A DNA stretch of 64,000 nt from Hydrogenispora ethanolica (GCF_004340685.1 NZ_SLUN01000017.1:57580-121579), one strand, 5' to 3'. Positions 1 to 10,616 are shown, counted from the first letter of the stretch. Notes: generated from the sequence alone by a model not told the origin. Numbers and translations are program-made.

Positions 1-680
1 AGCTGGGTCAGCATCCGGTCGATCCGGTACGGCGCTTCTCCGGTCTCTTCCACGAAGACCACCGCATTGTCGAAATTCGGCAAAAAACGGGTGCCCAGGA
101 GCGCCAGGAGCGTCGCCAGATTCCCTCCCAAAAGCGGTCCCATGGCCCGGCCGGTCCGGATCGGCACGAACAACCGCTCCTCCTGGGGTGGCCACGGCAA
201 CGGAGCAGTCTCCGCCGTTCCGGACAGCATCCGCAGGGCCTGAGCGGCGCTGAAAGTACTTTGCCCCAGCGTCGTCAATACCGGGCCATGAAAGGTCACC
301 AGCTTGATTTGGGACCATAGGGCCAACTCCAGGCCGGTAATGTCGCTGAAGCCGATCAGCGGCTTGGGAAATTTGGCGAAGAGGCTGTAATAAAGTTTCG
401 GCAATAAGCGCAGTGTGCCGTAACCGCCCCGCAGGCACCAGATGGCGGCCACCGCCGGATCGGCCCAAAGCCTTTCCAGATCGGAGCGGCGTTCCAGGTC
501 GCTCCCGGCCAGATACCCCGGACGCCAACGGACGGTCGTGCCGGCCTCGACTTGGTAGCCGGCGGCCAATAATTCCGCCATCGCCCGCTCGGCCGCCTCC
601 GGCTTCTCCACCGGGCTAGCCGGGGCCACGACCCCGATGCGTGCGCCCGGCGCCAGCGGTTGCGGTTTAATCTTCCCCAT
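1..680 (-). CDS. LD-carboxypeptidase (peptidase family S66), C-terminus beyond window
   Basis: The protein starts MGKIKPQPLAPGARIGVVAP, the usual N-terminus of S66 muramoyl-tetrapeptide carboxypeptidases. These cytoplasmic serine peptidases trim the terminal D-Ala from recycled or precursor murein tetrapeptides. The strand between residues 70 and 110 carries IWCLRGGYGTLRLLP and KPLIGFSDITGLELAL, the family's nucleophile-elbow region; the usual serine is the one in GFSD. Later GPLLGGNLATLLALLGT and VFVEETGEAPYRIDRML match the central S66 conserved blocks. About 226 residues are visible of a family length near 300; the rest, including the catalytic Glu/His region, lies left of base 1. The start is well supported by GGAGG seven bases upstream. 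It is divergent from the germination operon. An MccF-type immunity peptidase is the alternative within the family. Confidence 0.85.
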   Translation of the reverse strand, partial: MGKIKPQPLAPGARIGVVAPASPVEKPEAAERAMAELLAAGYQVEAGTTVRWRPGYLAGSDLERRSDLERLWADPAVAAIWCLRGGYGTLRLLPKLYYSLFAKFPKPLIGFSDITGLELALWSQIKLVTFHGPVLTTLGQSTFSAAQALRMLSGTAETAPLPWPPQEERLFVPIRTGRAMGPLLGGNLATLLALLGTRFLPNFDNAVVFVEETGEAPYRIDRMLTQ

Positions 681-786
681 GGCAACCTCCTGAAATAATT
701 GATGAACGACTTCCAACCCCGCCGGTTTACGGCATATAGAAACCCGCAAACCGGTGCATACTAAGCCATGATTTGGAGGAATAGCG

Positions 787-2439
787 ATGAAATTCAGTGC
801 GTTCTTTGGCAGGCTCTTTCAATTCCACCGCAAAGACCAGCGCTTTTCCCTGGGCAATCAGTCATTCGAGCGGCCGCCGCTTCCCAAAAAGGAGCCGGGG
901 GCCGAGTTGAGCCGGGATCTGGCGGAGAATGAGGCGCAACTCAAAGAGATTTTCGGGCTTCCCACCAATATGGATGTGGTCATCCGCGATTTCGAGATCC
1001 CGGCCTTGAATCGGAAAGCTCTCATTATATATATTGACGGACTCAGCGATCGCAACACCCAAAATTTTGCGATCCTCGAGCCTCTGATGGTGTTGGGCCA
1101 CGATGAGTCGGGCGATTCCGGCGATGTGATCGAAAGGGTCTATCAAAAACTGCTCCCGGGTCACCAGATTCAGCGCACCAAGAAACGCCAGGATGTCATC
1201 TTCGGAGTGCTGGACGGTTCCAGCGCGCTGCTGGTCGACGGCGGCAACGAGGCGCTGATCATCGAGACCAAAGGCTGGGAACACCGGGGCATCGAGAAAC
1301 CCTCCAATGAGCCGGTAGTGCGCGGACCCCAAGAAAGCTTCAATGAAAACTTCCGCGCCAATACCGCCAGCATCCGGCGGTACATCCGCGATCCCAAGCT
1401 TTATACCGAGATCCTCCGGGTCGGCAAGCGCAGCAACAACCTGCTGGGGATGATGTATATCGAGGATATCGCCAATCCGAAACTGGTGGAAGAGGTGAAA
1501 TACCGGATCCAGACCATCGCCGAGACGGTCGATTACATTCCGGAGACCGGCATGCTGGAGGAGTTCCTGGAGGATCACCCTAAATCACTGGTGCCCCAGA
1601 TGCTCTCCACCGAACGGCCGGACCGGGTCGCAGCCTATCTCCGGGAAGGTCACGTGGCGCTGTTGATGGCCAACAGCCCCTTCTCGCTGGTGGTACCGAT
1701 CACGTTCACCATTTTTTTGCACGCGGCGGAGGATTACTATCTACGCTGGCCCTTCGGCAACTTTCTCCGGCTGATCCGCTCCGGCGCCATCTTCATCGCC
1801 CTGCTGCTGCCGGCGATCTACATCGGCGTGGTCAATTACCACCAGGAGATGATCCCCACCGATCTGCTGCTGGCGATGACCGCCGCCCGGGAAGCGGTGC
1901 CGTTTCCGGCCTTTGTGGAGATCATCTTCATGGAATTTGCCTTCGAACTGATCCGCGAAGCGGGGGTGCGGATCCCGAGCGTCATCGGTCCCACCATCGG
2001 CATTGTCGGCGCCTTGATCCTGGGCCAGGCGGCGGTCAGCGCCTCCATCGTCAGTCCGATCCTGATCATCATCATCGCCATCACCGCGCTGGCTTCTTTT
2101 GTGGTGCCCAACTATAATGCCTCGTTTACGATCCGTATCTCGCGTTTCATCTTTGTGGTCCTCGCGGCGGTGCTCGGTTTTTTCGGGATCGCCTTCGGCG
2201 TCTTCGTGCTCGCGCTCCATTTGGCCTCCATCAACAGTTTCGGCGTGCCGTTCCTGACGCCCATCGCTCCCTACCGGCCCAAAAATAAAGACCGGGTGTT
2301 GCGGCCCCGTTCCTACGCCCAACCGTACCGTCCGGTCTTCCTCCGGCCTTTGGACGCCATCCGCCAGAAATGGAACGCCCGGCCCTGGGACCGGCCCCAG
2401 GCAGACCATTCAGAAGAGGAGGATGACCATGATTCGTGA
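787..2439 (+). CDS. gerAA: spore germination receptor subunit A (GerA family)
   Basis: This 550-residue protein has the two-part layout of GerAA/GerBA/GerKA subunits. A hydrophilic N-terminal half (residues 1-290) holds the conserved segment VDGGNEALIIETKGWEHRGI and the block PSNEPVVRGPQESFNENFR. A membrane half (about 295-480) has five or so helices and the typical IGPTIGIVGALILGQAAVSA motif. The subunit sits in the spore inner membrane and with B and C partners senses small germinants. TTTGGAGGA lies just upstream of the ATG. The B gene overlaps its last codons, so the three genes form one operon. The C-terminal tail (RPKNKDRVLRPRSYAQPYRP) is the usual cytoplasmic end. Its presence is the best evidence that the organism makes endospores. 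The germinant cannot be told from sequence. Confidence 0.95.
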   Translation: MKFSAFFGRLFQFHRKDQRFSLGNQSFERPPLPKKEPGAELSRDLAENEAQLKEIFGLPTNMDVVIRDFEIPALNRKALIIYIDGLSDRNTQNFAILEPLMVLGHDESGDSGDVIERVYQKLLPGHQIQRTKKRQDVIFGVLDGSSALLVDGGNEALIIETKGWEHRGIEKPSNEPVVRGPQESFNENFRANTASIRRYIRDPKLYTEILRVGKRSNNLLGMMYIEDIANPKLVEEVKYRIQTIAETVDYIPETGMLEEFLEDHPKSLVPQMLSTERPDRVAAYLREGHVALLMANSPFSLVVPITFTIFLHAAEDYYLRWPFGNFLRLIRSGAIFIALLLPAIYIGVVNYHQEMIPTDLLLAMTAAREAVPFPAFVEIIFMEFAFELIREAGVRIPSVIGPTIGIVGALILGQAAVSASIVSPILIIIIAITALASFVVPNYNASFTIRISRFIFVVLAAVLGFFGIAFGVFVLALHLASINSFGVPFLTPIAPYRPKNKDRVLRPRSYAQPYRPVFLRPLDAIRQKWNARPWDRPQADHSEEEDDHDS

Positions 2440-3538
2440 AGAAAAAATCGGACACCGCGAAGCCTTGACCCTGATCGTCATCCTGTTGACCGCCAAGATC
2501 TTTCTCTCCTTCCCCCGCAATCTGGCGCTGCTCAGCGACGCCGCGGGCTGGATCACGGTCCTTTTGGCGGGGATCTGCAGCCTCATCGGCTGGTTCTTTC
2601 TTAACGCGGTGCTCGCCAAATATCCCGAGCTCAATCTGGTGGAGATCGCTCAAAAAGTAACCGGAGGATGGATCGGCAAGATCATCGGCCTTTTGATCAC
2701 GGTCTTTTTTATGTTCTTGACAGCCCTCTATCTGCGGCAGTTTGCCGAAAGCTTTATCCTGGCGATCCTGCCCCACACGCCGATCAGCGTTATCTCGCTC
2801 GCTTTTTTATTCCTGCTGGTCTACGCCAACCTGCTCGGGATCGAGATTTTGTCGCGGGTCGCCTGGTTATTCGGGCCGTATCTGGTGGCGGCCTTAATCC
2901 TGATTATCGGCTTTGCGCTACCCCAGGCCAAGTTGGATTATATCACGCCGGCGCTCGGGCCGGGCGTCTTGAAGGTCATCCGGTTTTCTTTCTTTGAAAT
3001 CTCTTCGTTCGCCGAAATATTGCTGCTGGGGATCATCGCCCCGCTAATCCGCAAGCGCGAGAAGCGTTTTCGGGTCGGAGTCTACGGGCTGATCCTGGCG
3101 ACCCTGATCAATACGGCCCTCGCCGCCATCACGGTGATGGTCTTCAATTACGTCGCAACCCAGGGGCTGATCTTTCCCGCTTTGCAGCTGAGCCGGCTCA
3201 TCTCCTTCGGCGAATTCTTTCAACGGGTCGAGGCGCTCTTCGTGTTTCTCTGGTTCTTCTGGGCCGGGATCCAGCTGGGAGGGTTGTTTTACGGCTCGGT
3301 CACCAGCTTTGCGCAGACCTTCAAGATTGAGGATTACCGGCCGTTAATCTTCCCCGTGGCGGTGCTCGTCTTCGCGGTGAGCATGATCCCTTCCTCGATG
3401 ACTCAGGCCGTACAATGGAGCGGTTCCACCAGCGAATTGGCCTGGCTCGGTTATAGCTATTCCGGAGTCGCTTTCGGCATTCCCCTGCTCCTTTGGTGCT
3501 GGACCTTGATCCGCGGGAAAGTGGGTGGCAACTCATGA
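2429..3538 (+). CDS. gerAB: spore germination receptor subunit B (GerAB/APC-type transporter fold)
   Basis: A 369-residue polytopic membrane protein with about ten hydrophobic segments, matching the GerB family of the amino acid-polyamine-organocation superfamily. The N-terminus (GHREALTLIVILLTAKIFLS) and the FPRN motif after the first helix are family hallmarks. GerB subunits bind the germinant in the membrane. Two ATGs are possible, at 2423 and 2429. The second is preferred because the AGAGGAGG ribosome site directly abuts the first and stands six bases from the second. It overlaps gerAA by 11 bases and ends in an ATGA overlap with the lipoprotein gene, so translational coupling along the operon is likely. 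Confidence 0.93.
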   Translation: MIREEKIGHREALTLIVILLTAKIFLSFPRNLALLSDAAGWITVLLAGICSLIGWFFLNAVLAKYPELNLVEIAQKVTGGWIGKIIGLLITVFFMFLTALYLRQFAESFILAILPHTPISVISLAFLFLLVYANLLGIEILSRVAWLFGPYLVAALILIIGFALPQAKLDYITPALGPGVLKVIRFSFFEISSFAEILLLGIIAPLIRKREKRFRVGVYGLILATLINTALAAITVMVFNYVATQGLIFPALQLSRLISFGEFFQRVEALFVFLWFFWAGIQLGGLFYGSVTSFAQTFKIEDYRPLIFPVAVLVFAVSMIPSSMTQAVQWSGSTSELAWLGYSYSGVAFGIPLLLWCWTLIRGKVGGNS

Positions 3539-4806
3539 GACCGCGCCGCATCCTGATATCCGTCCTCGCGACGGTCCTGGCGGTAATGCCATTGTTGCTC
3601 AGCGGCTGCTGGGATCGGCAGGAACTGGAAAGCCTCGGCCTGATCCAGGCGCTCGGATTGGATCCCAGTTCCGACGGGCGCGGGGTGAGCGTCACCACCT
3701 TGCTGGCCATCCCTTCCCAGACCAAATCGGGGGGCGGGGGAGGCGGCGGGGAGGGGCCGGGGACTTTCATCATCACCATGGAAGCCCCCTCCATCTATGA
3801 AGCTTTCAACAAAATCAACACCACCGTCAACCGGGAGATCACCTTGCTCCAAAACTCGGTCATTATTATCGGCGACGCGCTGGCCCGCCAGGGGTTGCTG
3901 CCCTGGATCGATAATCTGATCCGTTTCCGGGAAATGCGCCGGACCGTGAATATCCTGATTGCCCGCGGCAAAGCCGCGGATTTGATGCAAGTCCAACCCA
4001 AGCTGGAGAAGAATGCCGGCGAATATTTCCAGGACCTGATCGGGCTTTCCAAAAGCAACGGGATGTTTCCCATCACTACCCTCAATGATTTCATGTACCG
4101 CTATGAGGCCTATGCCCAGGACAACTATGCCCCATACCTCGCCAAGTACCAGCGCCAGCCGGCGGAGAGCGGTGCGGGGCAAGGCAGCGGCGGCGGGCAA
4201 GGAGGGGGAAGCGGCCCGAAGCAAGAAGAGACCCCCAAGCCCCCGACCGAAGAGGCCAAGGATATCCGCTGCATCGGAACGGCAGTCTTCCACGCCGATA
4301 AAATGGTAGGCGCCCTTGATAATTACGAAAGCCAGATGCTGCTCTTGTTGACCAACCATTTTCGCGAGGCTTTTCTGACCATTGAGGATCCAATCCGGCC
4401 GAATTTCTACATCGTTTTCCGTCTGATCGCCAGCAATCCGACTCAGATCCGCTATCAGCCCAGCGGCGGGCAACAGCGTTTCAGAGTCCAGTGCCGGCTG
4501 GAAGCCGATCTAGTCAGTATCCAGAGCGGGATTGATTATACCGCTCCCGATAAAGAAGCGCTCCTGGGCAAAAAGATCGCCGCTGAGCTGACCCGGCGGA
4601 TCCGCCGGGTGATTACCAAGGCTCAAAAGGAGTATCACTCCGATATCTTCGGCTTCGGGAATAAAGTCCGGATGACCACGGCCACTTCCCAGGAATGGGA
4701 CCGTTTCGACTGGCCGGCCAAGTTTCCCGATGCGGAGATCCGGGTCGGCGTCAAGGTGGCCATTCGCCGGGTCGGAGTTCAGTTCCAACCGCCGCAACGG
4801 CGTTAA
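3535..4806 (+). CDS. gerAC: spore germination receptor lipoprotein C (Ger(x)C family)
   Basis: The chosen start gives MRPRRILISVLATVLAVMPL followed by LLSGCWDRQELE: a type II signal peptide, a lipobox (LSGC, Cys at residue 23) and the W-D-R-Q-E-L-E stretch found in nearly all GerC lipoproteins. The ATG overlaps the gerAB stop as ATGA; an upstream in-frame start would add 14 polar residues and spoil the signal. The 423-residue protein would be anchored outside the inner spore membrane as third receptor subunit. Two Gly-rich insertions are unusual: seven glycines near residue 70 and a GSGGGQGGGSG-type linker near residue 220. They look like flexible spacers and are absent from typical GerC proteins. 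Confidence 0.93.
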   Translation: MRPRRILISVLATVLAVMPLLLSGCWDRQELESLGLIQALGLDPSSDGRGVSVTTLLAIPSQTKSGGGGGGGEGPGTFIITMEAPSIYEAFNKINTTVNREITLLQNSVIIIGDALARQGLLPWIDNLIRFREMRRTVNILIARGKAADLMQVQPKLEKNAGEYFQDLIGLSKSNGMFPITTLNDFMYRYEAYAQDNYAPYLAKYQRQPAESGAGQGSGGGQGGGSGPKQEETPKPPTEEAKDIRCIGTAVFHADKMVGALDNYESQMLLLLTNHFREAFLTIEDPIRPNFYIVFRLIASNPTQIRYQPSGGQQRFRVQCRLEADLVSIQSGIDYTAPDKEALLGKKIAAELTRRIRRVITKAQKEYHSDIFGFGNKVRMTTATSQEWDRFDWPAKFPDAEIRVGVKVAIRRVGVQFQPPQRR

Positions 4807-4821
4807 CCGAGGTTAAAAAAA

Positions 4822-4845
4822 ACGGGAGCGGTCATCCGCTCCCGT
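4822..4845 (-). terminator. intrinsic terminator hairpin, best read leftward
   Basis: Nine-base perfect stem (ACGGGAGCG / CGCTCCCGT) with a six-base loop, preceded on the + strand by a run of eight A. Read on the minus strand the hairpin is followed by eight U, a canonical terminator. On the + strand it lies 15 bases after the gerAC stop and may also end the ger operon, though without a U tract. Confidence 0.7.
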
Positions 4846-5022
4846 CAGAGTGTAGACAAAACCCGCATTCAAGCCGCAGGCAAAGAAGTGGTTTTCCGCA
4901 ACTTGTTCAATTTAAAGAATCGGGATAAGAGAGCTAAAGAACCCACCGAAAGAGGCGGCGGCATCCCTCGCTTTTTCTTCCCCATCGCCAGCTTCTTTAA
5001 AGCTTTCGTAAAGCGTAAAACA

Positions 5023-5052
5023 AGGCTGCCGACTTTACTTTGTCGACAGCCT
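5023..5052 (-). terminator. hairpin after the small membrane protein gene
   Basis: Eleven-base stem with one C/A mismatch (AGGCTGCCGAC / GTCGACAGCCT) just beyond the stop of the 60-residue gene. On the minus strand it is followed by UUGUUUUACG, a weak U tract. Confidence 0.55.
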
Positions 5053-5058
5053 GACCCG

Positions 5059-5241
5059 TTAGTGATTGAGGAAGAGCATATAAAAGGGCAACCCGATGCA
5101 GAGCAGCGCTAAAACCATAACCGCCAGGCCGCCGCCGTAGTTCTTCTCCCGCCATTGCTCCAAGCCGAAAAGTACCGTATAAAACGCCACCAGCAAGACT
5201 CCGAGCATTGCCACATAGGACACTCCGCCCACCTCCATCAT
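5059..5241 (-). CDS. small two-helix membrane protein, unknown function
   Basis: A 60-residue protein with two hydrophobic stretches: VSYVAMLGVLLVAFYTVLFG (about 7-27) and LAVMVLALLCIGLPFYMLFL (about 39-58), joined by a short polar loop EQWREKNYGGG. No family is recognised. Support for its reality comes from codon use, the two well-formed helices, a purine-rich GGGAAGAAAAG stretch before the tandem ATGATG start and the hairpin directly after its stop. It stands alone between the germination operon and a dispersed repeat. It could be a sporulation- or stress-related small membrane protein, but nothing in the sequence says so. Confidence 0.6.
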   Translation of the reverse strand: MMEVGGVSYVAMLGVLLVAFYTVLFGLEQWREKNYGGGLAVMVLALLCIGLPFYMLFLNH

Positions 5242-5261
5242 TCTTTTCTTCCCCAGACTTA

Positions 5262-5389
5262 AAAGTGTTGTGATAAACCCTGCCCGAAGGTCAGGGTGAA
5301 CACAAAAGCTCAGAAAAGCAAGTGATAAAGTCGTTTTTTAGTCCATTGAAAGGATGATTTCCGTTTCGAAAGACTTTATCACATGGCTT
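5262..5389 (-). repeat. dispersed repeat family A, copy 1 (GTGATAAAGTC element)
   Basis: About 128 bp also found twice in tandem at 20718-20977, in the opposite orientation. Shared features are the inverted ends GTGATAAAGTC / GACTTTATCAC around a variable 35-45 base interior, the block CACAAAAGCTCAG, and a small hairpin built around CCGAAGG. It fills most of the 326-base gap before the DUF4145 gene. Confidence 0.8.
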
Positions 5390-5567
5390 TTAAAGCTGAC
5401 GGCGCACACCGCCAGGACAGAATATTGAGTACGACATCTATAGCATGCGCCGGCCGCCTTTAATTTATCGTAATCCTCCCCGGCGCTCGCTCCACGTTAA
5501 TAAATTGGCCGCGTCTGTCGTATATTTTCAAGAACAGACACGAGCAGTCGCGAGGAGGAGACCCGGA

Positions 5568-6227
5568 ATGAACCCTTTTAAATGGCACTGCCCCTACTGC
5601 AACTGTTTCGGCGTGGTGACGGAGACCAATTTTTATCAGACCCAGACCACTTTGGACAAAGGCCAGGACGGGCCGCCCCGCATCATTACCATGGAATTCG
5701 TGATCTGCCCCAATCCCGAGTGCCGCCGCTTCACTTTTAAAGTGACGATGTACCTCTCCAAGGGCCGGAACGAGGGCGAACCCGAGAACCGGGAGTTCCA
5801 ATGGACCCTGCTGCCGCTCTCCGGTTGCGAACAATACTTCGAGGGAGTTCCGGCGCTGATTCTCGCCGATTACCAGGAGGCAGTGCGCATCCTGACCTTG
5901 AGTCCCCGCTCCGCGGCGCTGCTGGCCCGGAAATGCCTGCAAAATATCCTGGCTGATTTTTTTAAGATCGCCAAACCACTGGGCAAAGCCTTCCCCATCG
6001 TCCTCAAGAGCCGGCTCGATCCGGTCATCGCCGCCGGCATTACGGCGCGCTTCCAAAAGGAAGGCCGGCGGCTGGAGGAATTCATCAAACAGGGTCTCTC
6101 CCTGGCCAGCGCGGTCAAGCCGGAGGAGGTCCGGGAGCTGATCTGGCTGGTGGAAATCCTGTTGCGGGAGACCTATGTCAGCAAATATGAGAAGCTGAAA
6201 CAGGTCCAGGAACCCCCTCAATCCTGA
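5568..6227 (+). CDS. DUF4145 domain protein with N-terminal zinc ribbon
   Basis: The start at 5568 is chosen because it gives MNPFKWHCPYCN and is preceded by CGAGGAGGAG; the longer upstream reading lacks a ribosome site. The 219-residue protein has paired cysteines CPYC (residues 8-11) and CPNPEC (about 46-51), which would hold one zinc ion. A helical C-terminal half follows, including YQEAVRILTLSPRSAALLAR, the conserved DUF4145 helix. DUF4145 proteins are found alone or joined to restriction/defence and signalling enzymes, and their molecular role is unknown. There is no nuclease or helicase neighbour here, so a defence role is not supported. Confidence 0.75.
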   Translation: MNPFKWHCPYCNCFGVVTETNFYQTQTTLDKGQDGPPRIITMEFVICPNPECRRFTFKVTMYLSKGRNEGEPENREFQWTLLPLSGCEQYFEGVPALILADYQEAVRILTLSPRSAALLARKCLQNILADFFKIAKPLGKAFPIVLKSRLDPVIAAGITARFQKEGRRLEEFIKQGLSLASAVKPEEVRELIWLVEILLRETYVSKYEKLKQVQEPPQS

Positions 6228-6479
6228 GCCTTATTCCGGATCGTCCGGCACCGGCCGGGTTTCCGCATAAAAAAGCAGGAATTTCTTTTTGAATAGGAAA
6301 TAAATATAAATGACCCGGAGATGGACAACAGCTGGGATAACTTGCGGGCCCATTGCCGGTTTCATCCGGCCGGCGGCAGGACGGGCTCATTCCCCGGGCT
6401 CCGCCAGTGCCCATTTCCCGATCGCCTGCTTCGGCAAGCTCCATGACCATCCAAAAGTTAATGATAAGGAGAGAACTGA

Positions 6480-7733
6480 ATGAGTTCGTTGCTCTTCCTC
6501 CATCTGTTCCTGGGATTGTTCGGTTTAAAAATCTTGATCAAACTGGTTCTTAACCTTTTAAATCTGATTCATCTCAAACGGAAGGCCGGCCAGATCCCCG
6601 GCCCCATTGCCGGCCTGGTCGATCATTCCCAGCTGCGCCGGATTGATTCGTACAATGCCGACAAGATGTGTTTTCAAACCATCGTTTTTTTGGCCGATAC
6701 CCTGCTGCTGTTGGGTTTTCTCTTTACGCCGCTTTACGCGGGCTATACCGGATGGGTACAATCCCTGCCCTGGCCGGGACTGGCCAAGGGCCTGCTCTTC
6801 TTCCTGCTGATCAATTGGACGCTGTGGGCCCTGGAATTGCCCTTCAGTTTTTATTTTCATTTCGTCATCGAGTCCCGCTACGGCTTTAATAAGTACAGCC
6901 CCGGGGAGTGGTGGACGGACAACCTGAAGAGCTGGCTGATGAATACCGTCCTGACCGTGGTGGTCCTGGGCCTGATCCTGGCGCTCTGGGGCGACCGGAC
7001 CGCCTTCACCGTCACCGACATCCTGGTCGGCTGGGGGATCATCTTCGGCCTGACGGTGCTGTTCATGTATCTGGTGCCGGTCCTGTTCATCCCCTTCTTT
7101 TATAAATTGACGCCTTTGCCCGACGGGCCGCTGAAGGAGCGGATCACCGCCCTGGTCGGCCAGACCGGTTTCACTATCCGCGGCATCTTCATGGCCGACG
7201 AGAGCCGGAAATCGGGCCACGCCAACGCGCAATTCGCCGGTTTCGGCAGGAATAAGACGATCATTCTCTTCGACAACCTGGTGGACCACTATACCGACGA
7301 GGAGATCCTGGCGGTGCTGGCCCACGAGATCGGCCACGGCAAAAAGAAACACCTGCTCAAGCTGATGCTGATGGTGCTGGTGGAAAGCCTGCTCTTTTTG
7401 GTCTTTGCCTTTTACCTGCTGACCGCCGACTTCACCTTTCAGGCGTTCGCCATTCCGAAACTCTTCTACAGCGGACTCTTCATCACCTATGTCTTCTTCT
7501 TTGACGTGCTGTCTTTTTACATTATGCCCTTTTCGTCCCGGTTCTCCCGGAAACTGGAGTATGAAGCCGATGCTTTTTCGCGCAAACTGATCGGGACCGC
7601 CGGACCGTTGGTATCGGTCTTCAAGAAATTTATCGTCAACGAATTGGACAACATCAACCCGCACCCTTTATACGAGGCCTTTTACTACTCCCACCCCACG
7701 CTCTGGAAACGGATCAAGGCCTTGGAGTCGTAG
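6480..7733 (+). CDS. M48 family membrane metalloprotease, Ste24/CAAX-protease type
   Basis: The 417-residue protein has the layout of Ste24-like M48A proteases: several N-terminal membrane helices, then LAHEIGHGKKKH with the HExxH zinc site at residues 282-286, two more helices, and the third ligand Glu in SRKLEYEADAFS. ESRYGFNKYSP before the catalytic domain is a signature of the group. In bacteria these enzymes cleave membrane proteins or misfolded substrates in the inner membrane; prenyl-protein processing is not expected. AAGGAGAG lies just before the ATG. It is monocistronic between the DUF4145 gene and gpmI, and no regulatory site was recognised upstream. Confidence 0.9.
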   Translation: MSSLLFLHLFLGLFGLKILIKLVLNLLNLIHLKRKAGQIPGPIAGLVDHSQLRRIDSYNADKMCFQTIVFLADTLLLLGFLFTPLYAGYTGWVQSLPWPGLAKGLLFFLLINWTLWALELPFSFYFHFVIESRYGFNKYSPGEWWTDNLKSWLMNTVLTVVVLGLILALWGDRTAFTVTDILVGWGIIFGLTVLFMYLVPVLFIPFFYKLTPLPDGPLKERITALVGQTGFTIRGIFMADESRKSGHANAQFAGFGRNKTIILFDNLVDHYTDEEILAVLAHEIGHGKKKHLLKLMLMVLVESLLFLVFAFYLLTADFTFQAFAIPKLFYSGLFITYVFFFDVLSFYIMPFSSRFSRKLEYEADAFSRKLIGTAGPLVSVFKKFIVNELDNINPHPLYEAFYYSHPTLWKRIKALES

Positions 7734-7874
7734 CCCCGGCCGGGCGCGGGAATTAAACAAAATTTTACTATACGCGGTTTCCGAATTGTTTTACACTATA
7801 TGGAGATGAAACCGTTTTACTCGGCATTCAAGGAAATGCGCCCACTCAGCCGGGCGCGCCAGAAACTGCTTGCG

Positions 7875-7903
7875 ACTCCGGGGCAAGCTCCCCATCCCGG
7901 AGT
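7875..7903. other. small inverted repeat upstream of gpmI
   Basis: ACTCCGGG and CCCGGAGT form an 8-bp stem enclosing a second GGGG/CCCC pairing, about 90 bases before the gpmI start. It could be a leader hairpin or a leftover repeat; no U tract follows. Confidence 0.3.
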
Positions 7904-7994
7904 GCCTAGTCCTGTCTCGTGCCAAAATGGGCCGCAGGGAAAAAACCTCTGCTGCCTGTAAAATAGGAATAACTAACCCGCCGGAGGATGAAAC

Positions 7995-9632
<1,638 letters not shown>

Positions 9633-9650
9633 GGGGAACGAGATTGAAAC

Positions 9651-9674
9651 AAGCCGCCGGGACCCCGGCGGCTT
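9651..9674 (+). terminator. intrinsic terminator of gpmI
   Basis: Perfect 10-bp stem AAGCCGCCGG / CCGGCGGCTT with a four-base loop, followed by CTTTATTT, 18 bases after the gpmI stop. Confidence 0.9.
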
Positions 9675-9913
9675 CTTTATTTAGCTGAATTGAATAAACC
9701 TTCCCATCCCCGGATCACCAGTCACAGGGGAACCTGAACTCGATTAACAAGATTCAGGGATGAGTCTGATTTTGAAAAAATCAGGCCAATCCTTTCATCA
9801 AGCGAATCATGGTTCAAACATCGAGAAATTTCATTCCATAACCCGATACGCCCTCCTTGTCGCCGCAACAAGCGATGATTCCGGGGTCAAAACCGTTCTT
9901 CGCGCATTCACCA

Positions 9914-10360
9914 CTACCCCTTCACCACTGACCAGATGATCCGCGCCGCGAAATACATCAGCACCGCGCCGAGGGTTCGGTCGAACCAATGCTTGGAGCG
10001 GTTGTAAAACTCCCGGAAGCCATCCAAGCTGTTTTTGGTCCCTGGCTCTCCGGCCGCCGCCTCGCTCCCGGCCGCGCCTTCACGGGCCGGCCGCGAACGC
10101 AGGGCATGCCAGCCGAGCCAGACCAGGTATCCGGCCCCGGCCAGCTGGATCAGGTGAAAGAGCGTCGGGTAATGTTGCAGGATGAAGGCAAAACCCAGAA
10201 TGGTGTAACTGACGTGAATGACCAGCGCGCTGGCGATCCCGAGGGCCGTGGCACGTCCGGCGCTCCGGCCGTAGCCCAGGCTGTTCTTCATCACTACCAC
10301 GAAATCGGGCCCCGGCGCGATGCCGGCCAGCAAACCCACGATGGAGACTTCCAGATACAT
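9914..10360 (-). CDS. LysE/RhtB-type exporter, internally shortened
   Basis: The first 90 residues are a clear LysE-family N-terminus: YLEVSIVGLLAGIAPGPDFV with the APGPDF motif, NSLGYGRSAGRATALGIASA, and the third helix LFHLIQLAGAGYLVWLGW. A short polar linker then runs straight into YNRSKHWFDRTLGAVLMYFA, the last-helix region. Full-length relatives have about 200-210 residues; this has 148, and the middle part with the NPKA-like motif is missing. The reading frame is intact. Start is set by AAAGGAGGAAGATCG before the ATG. It may be a degraded exporter or a functional short form. Family members export amino acids or related metabolites. Confidence 0.7.
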   Translation of the reverse strand: MYLEVSIVGLLAGIAPGPDFVVVMKNSLGYGRSAGRATALGIASALVIHVSYTILGFAFILQHYPTLFHLIQLAGAGYLVWLGWHALRSRPAREGAAGSEAAAGEPGTKNSLDGFREFYNRSKHWFDRTLGAVLMYFAARIIWSVVKG

Positions 10361-10584
10361 CGATCTTCCTCCTTTTGGACCGGGGATAACCCCCGGCCGG
10401 ACCGGGACTTCCGTCGCGCCCATAGCGGCAGGCCCTGTCCCGCGGCTTCCGGCGGACCGTCTAGAAATTCGCTTCATTGCGACCCGGATGCATATTACCG
10501 TTCATTATACAACAAAACGCGATCCCGTTCCAGAAGGTGGAATCGTCGTTACCATATGTTAACCCCGCTTCCTCCGGCTCACAA

Positions 10585-10616
10585 AAACCCCCGCCTTTGT
10601 GAGATGGCGGGGGTTT
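10585..10616. terminator. bidirectional terminator
   Basis: Eleven-base perfect stem AAACCCCCGCC / GGCGGGGGTTT, with A-rich sequence on one side and T-rich on the other. It lies between the start of the LysE-type gene and the end of the SsuA-like gene. Apart from this hairpin the 330-base gap 10361-10690 shows nothing recognisable. Confidence 0.7.

Noticed and set aside
730..763. Sigma-G type promoter before the germination operon (CATACTA at 757-763)
   Set aside because: The -10-like CATACTA is good, but the only -35-like GCATA gives a 20-base spacer, too long for a confident call.
9914..10477. Longer LysE-type start at 10477
   Set aside because: The extra 39 residues are Arg/Gly/Pro-rich and lack a ribosome site, whereas AAAGGAGG stands before the start at 10360.
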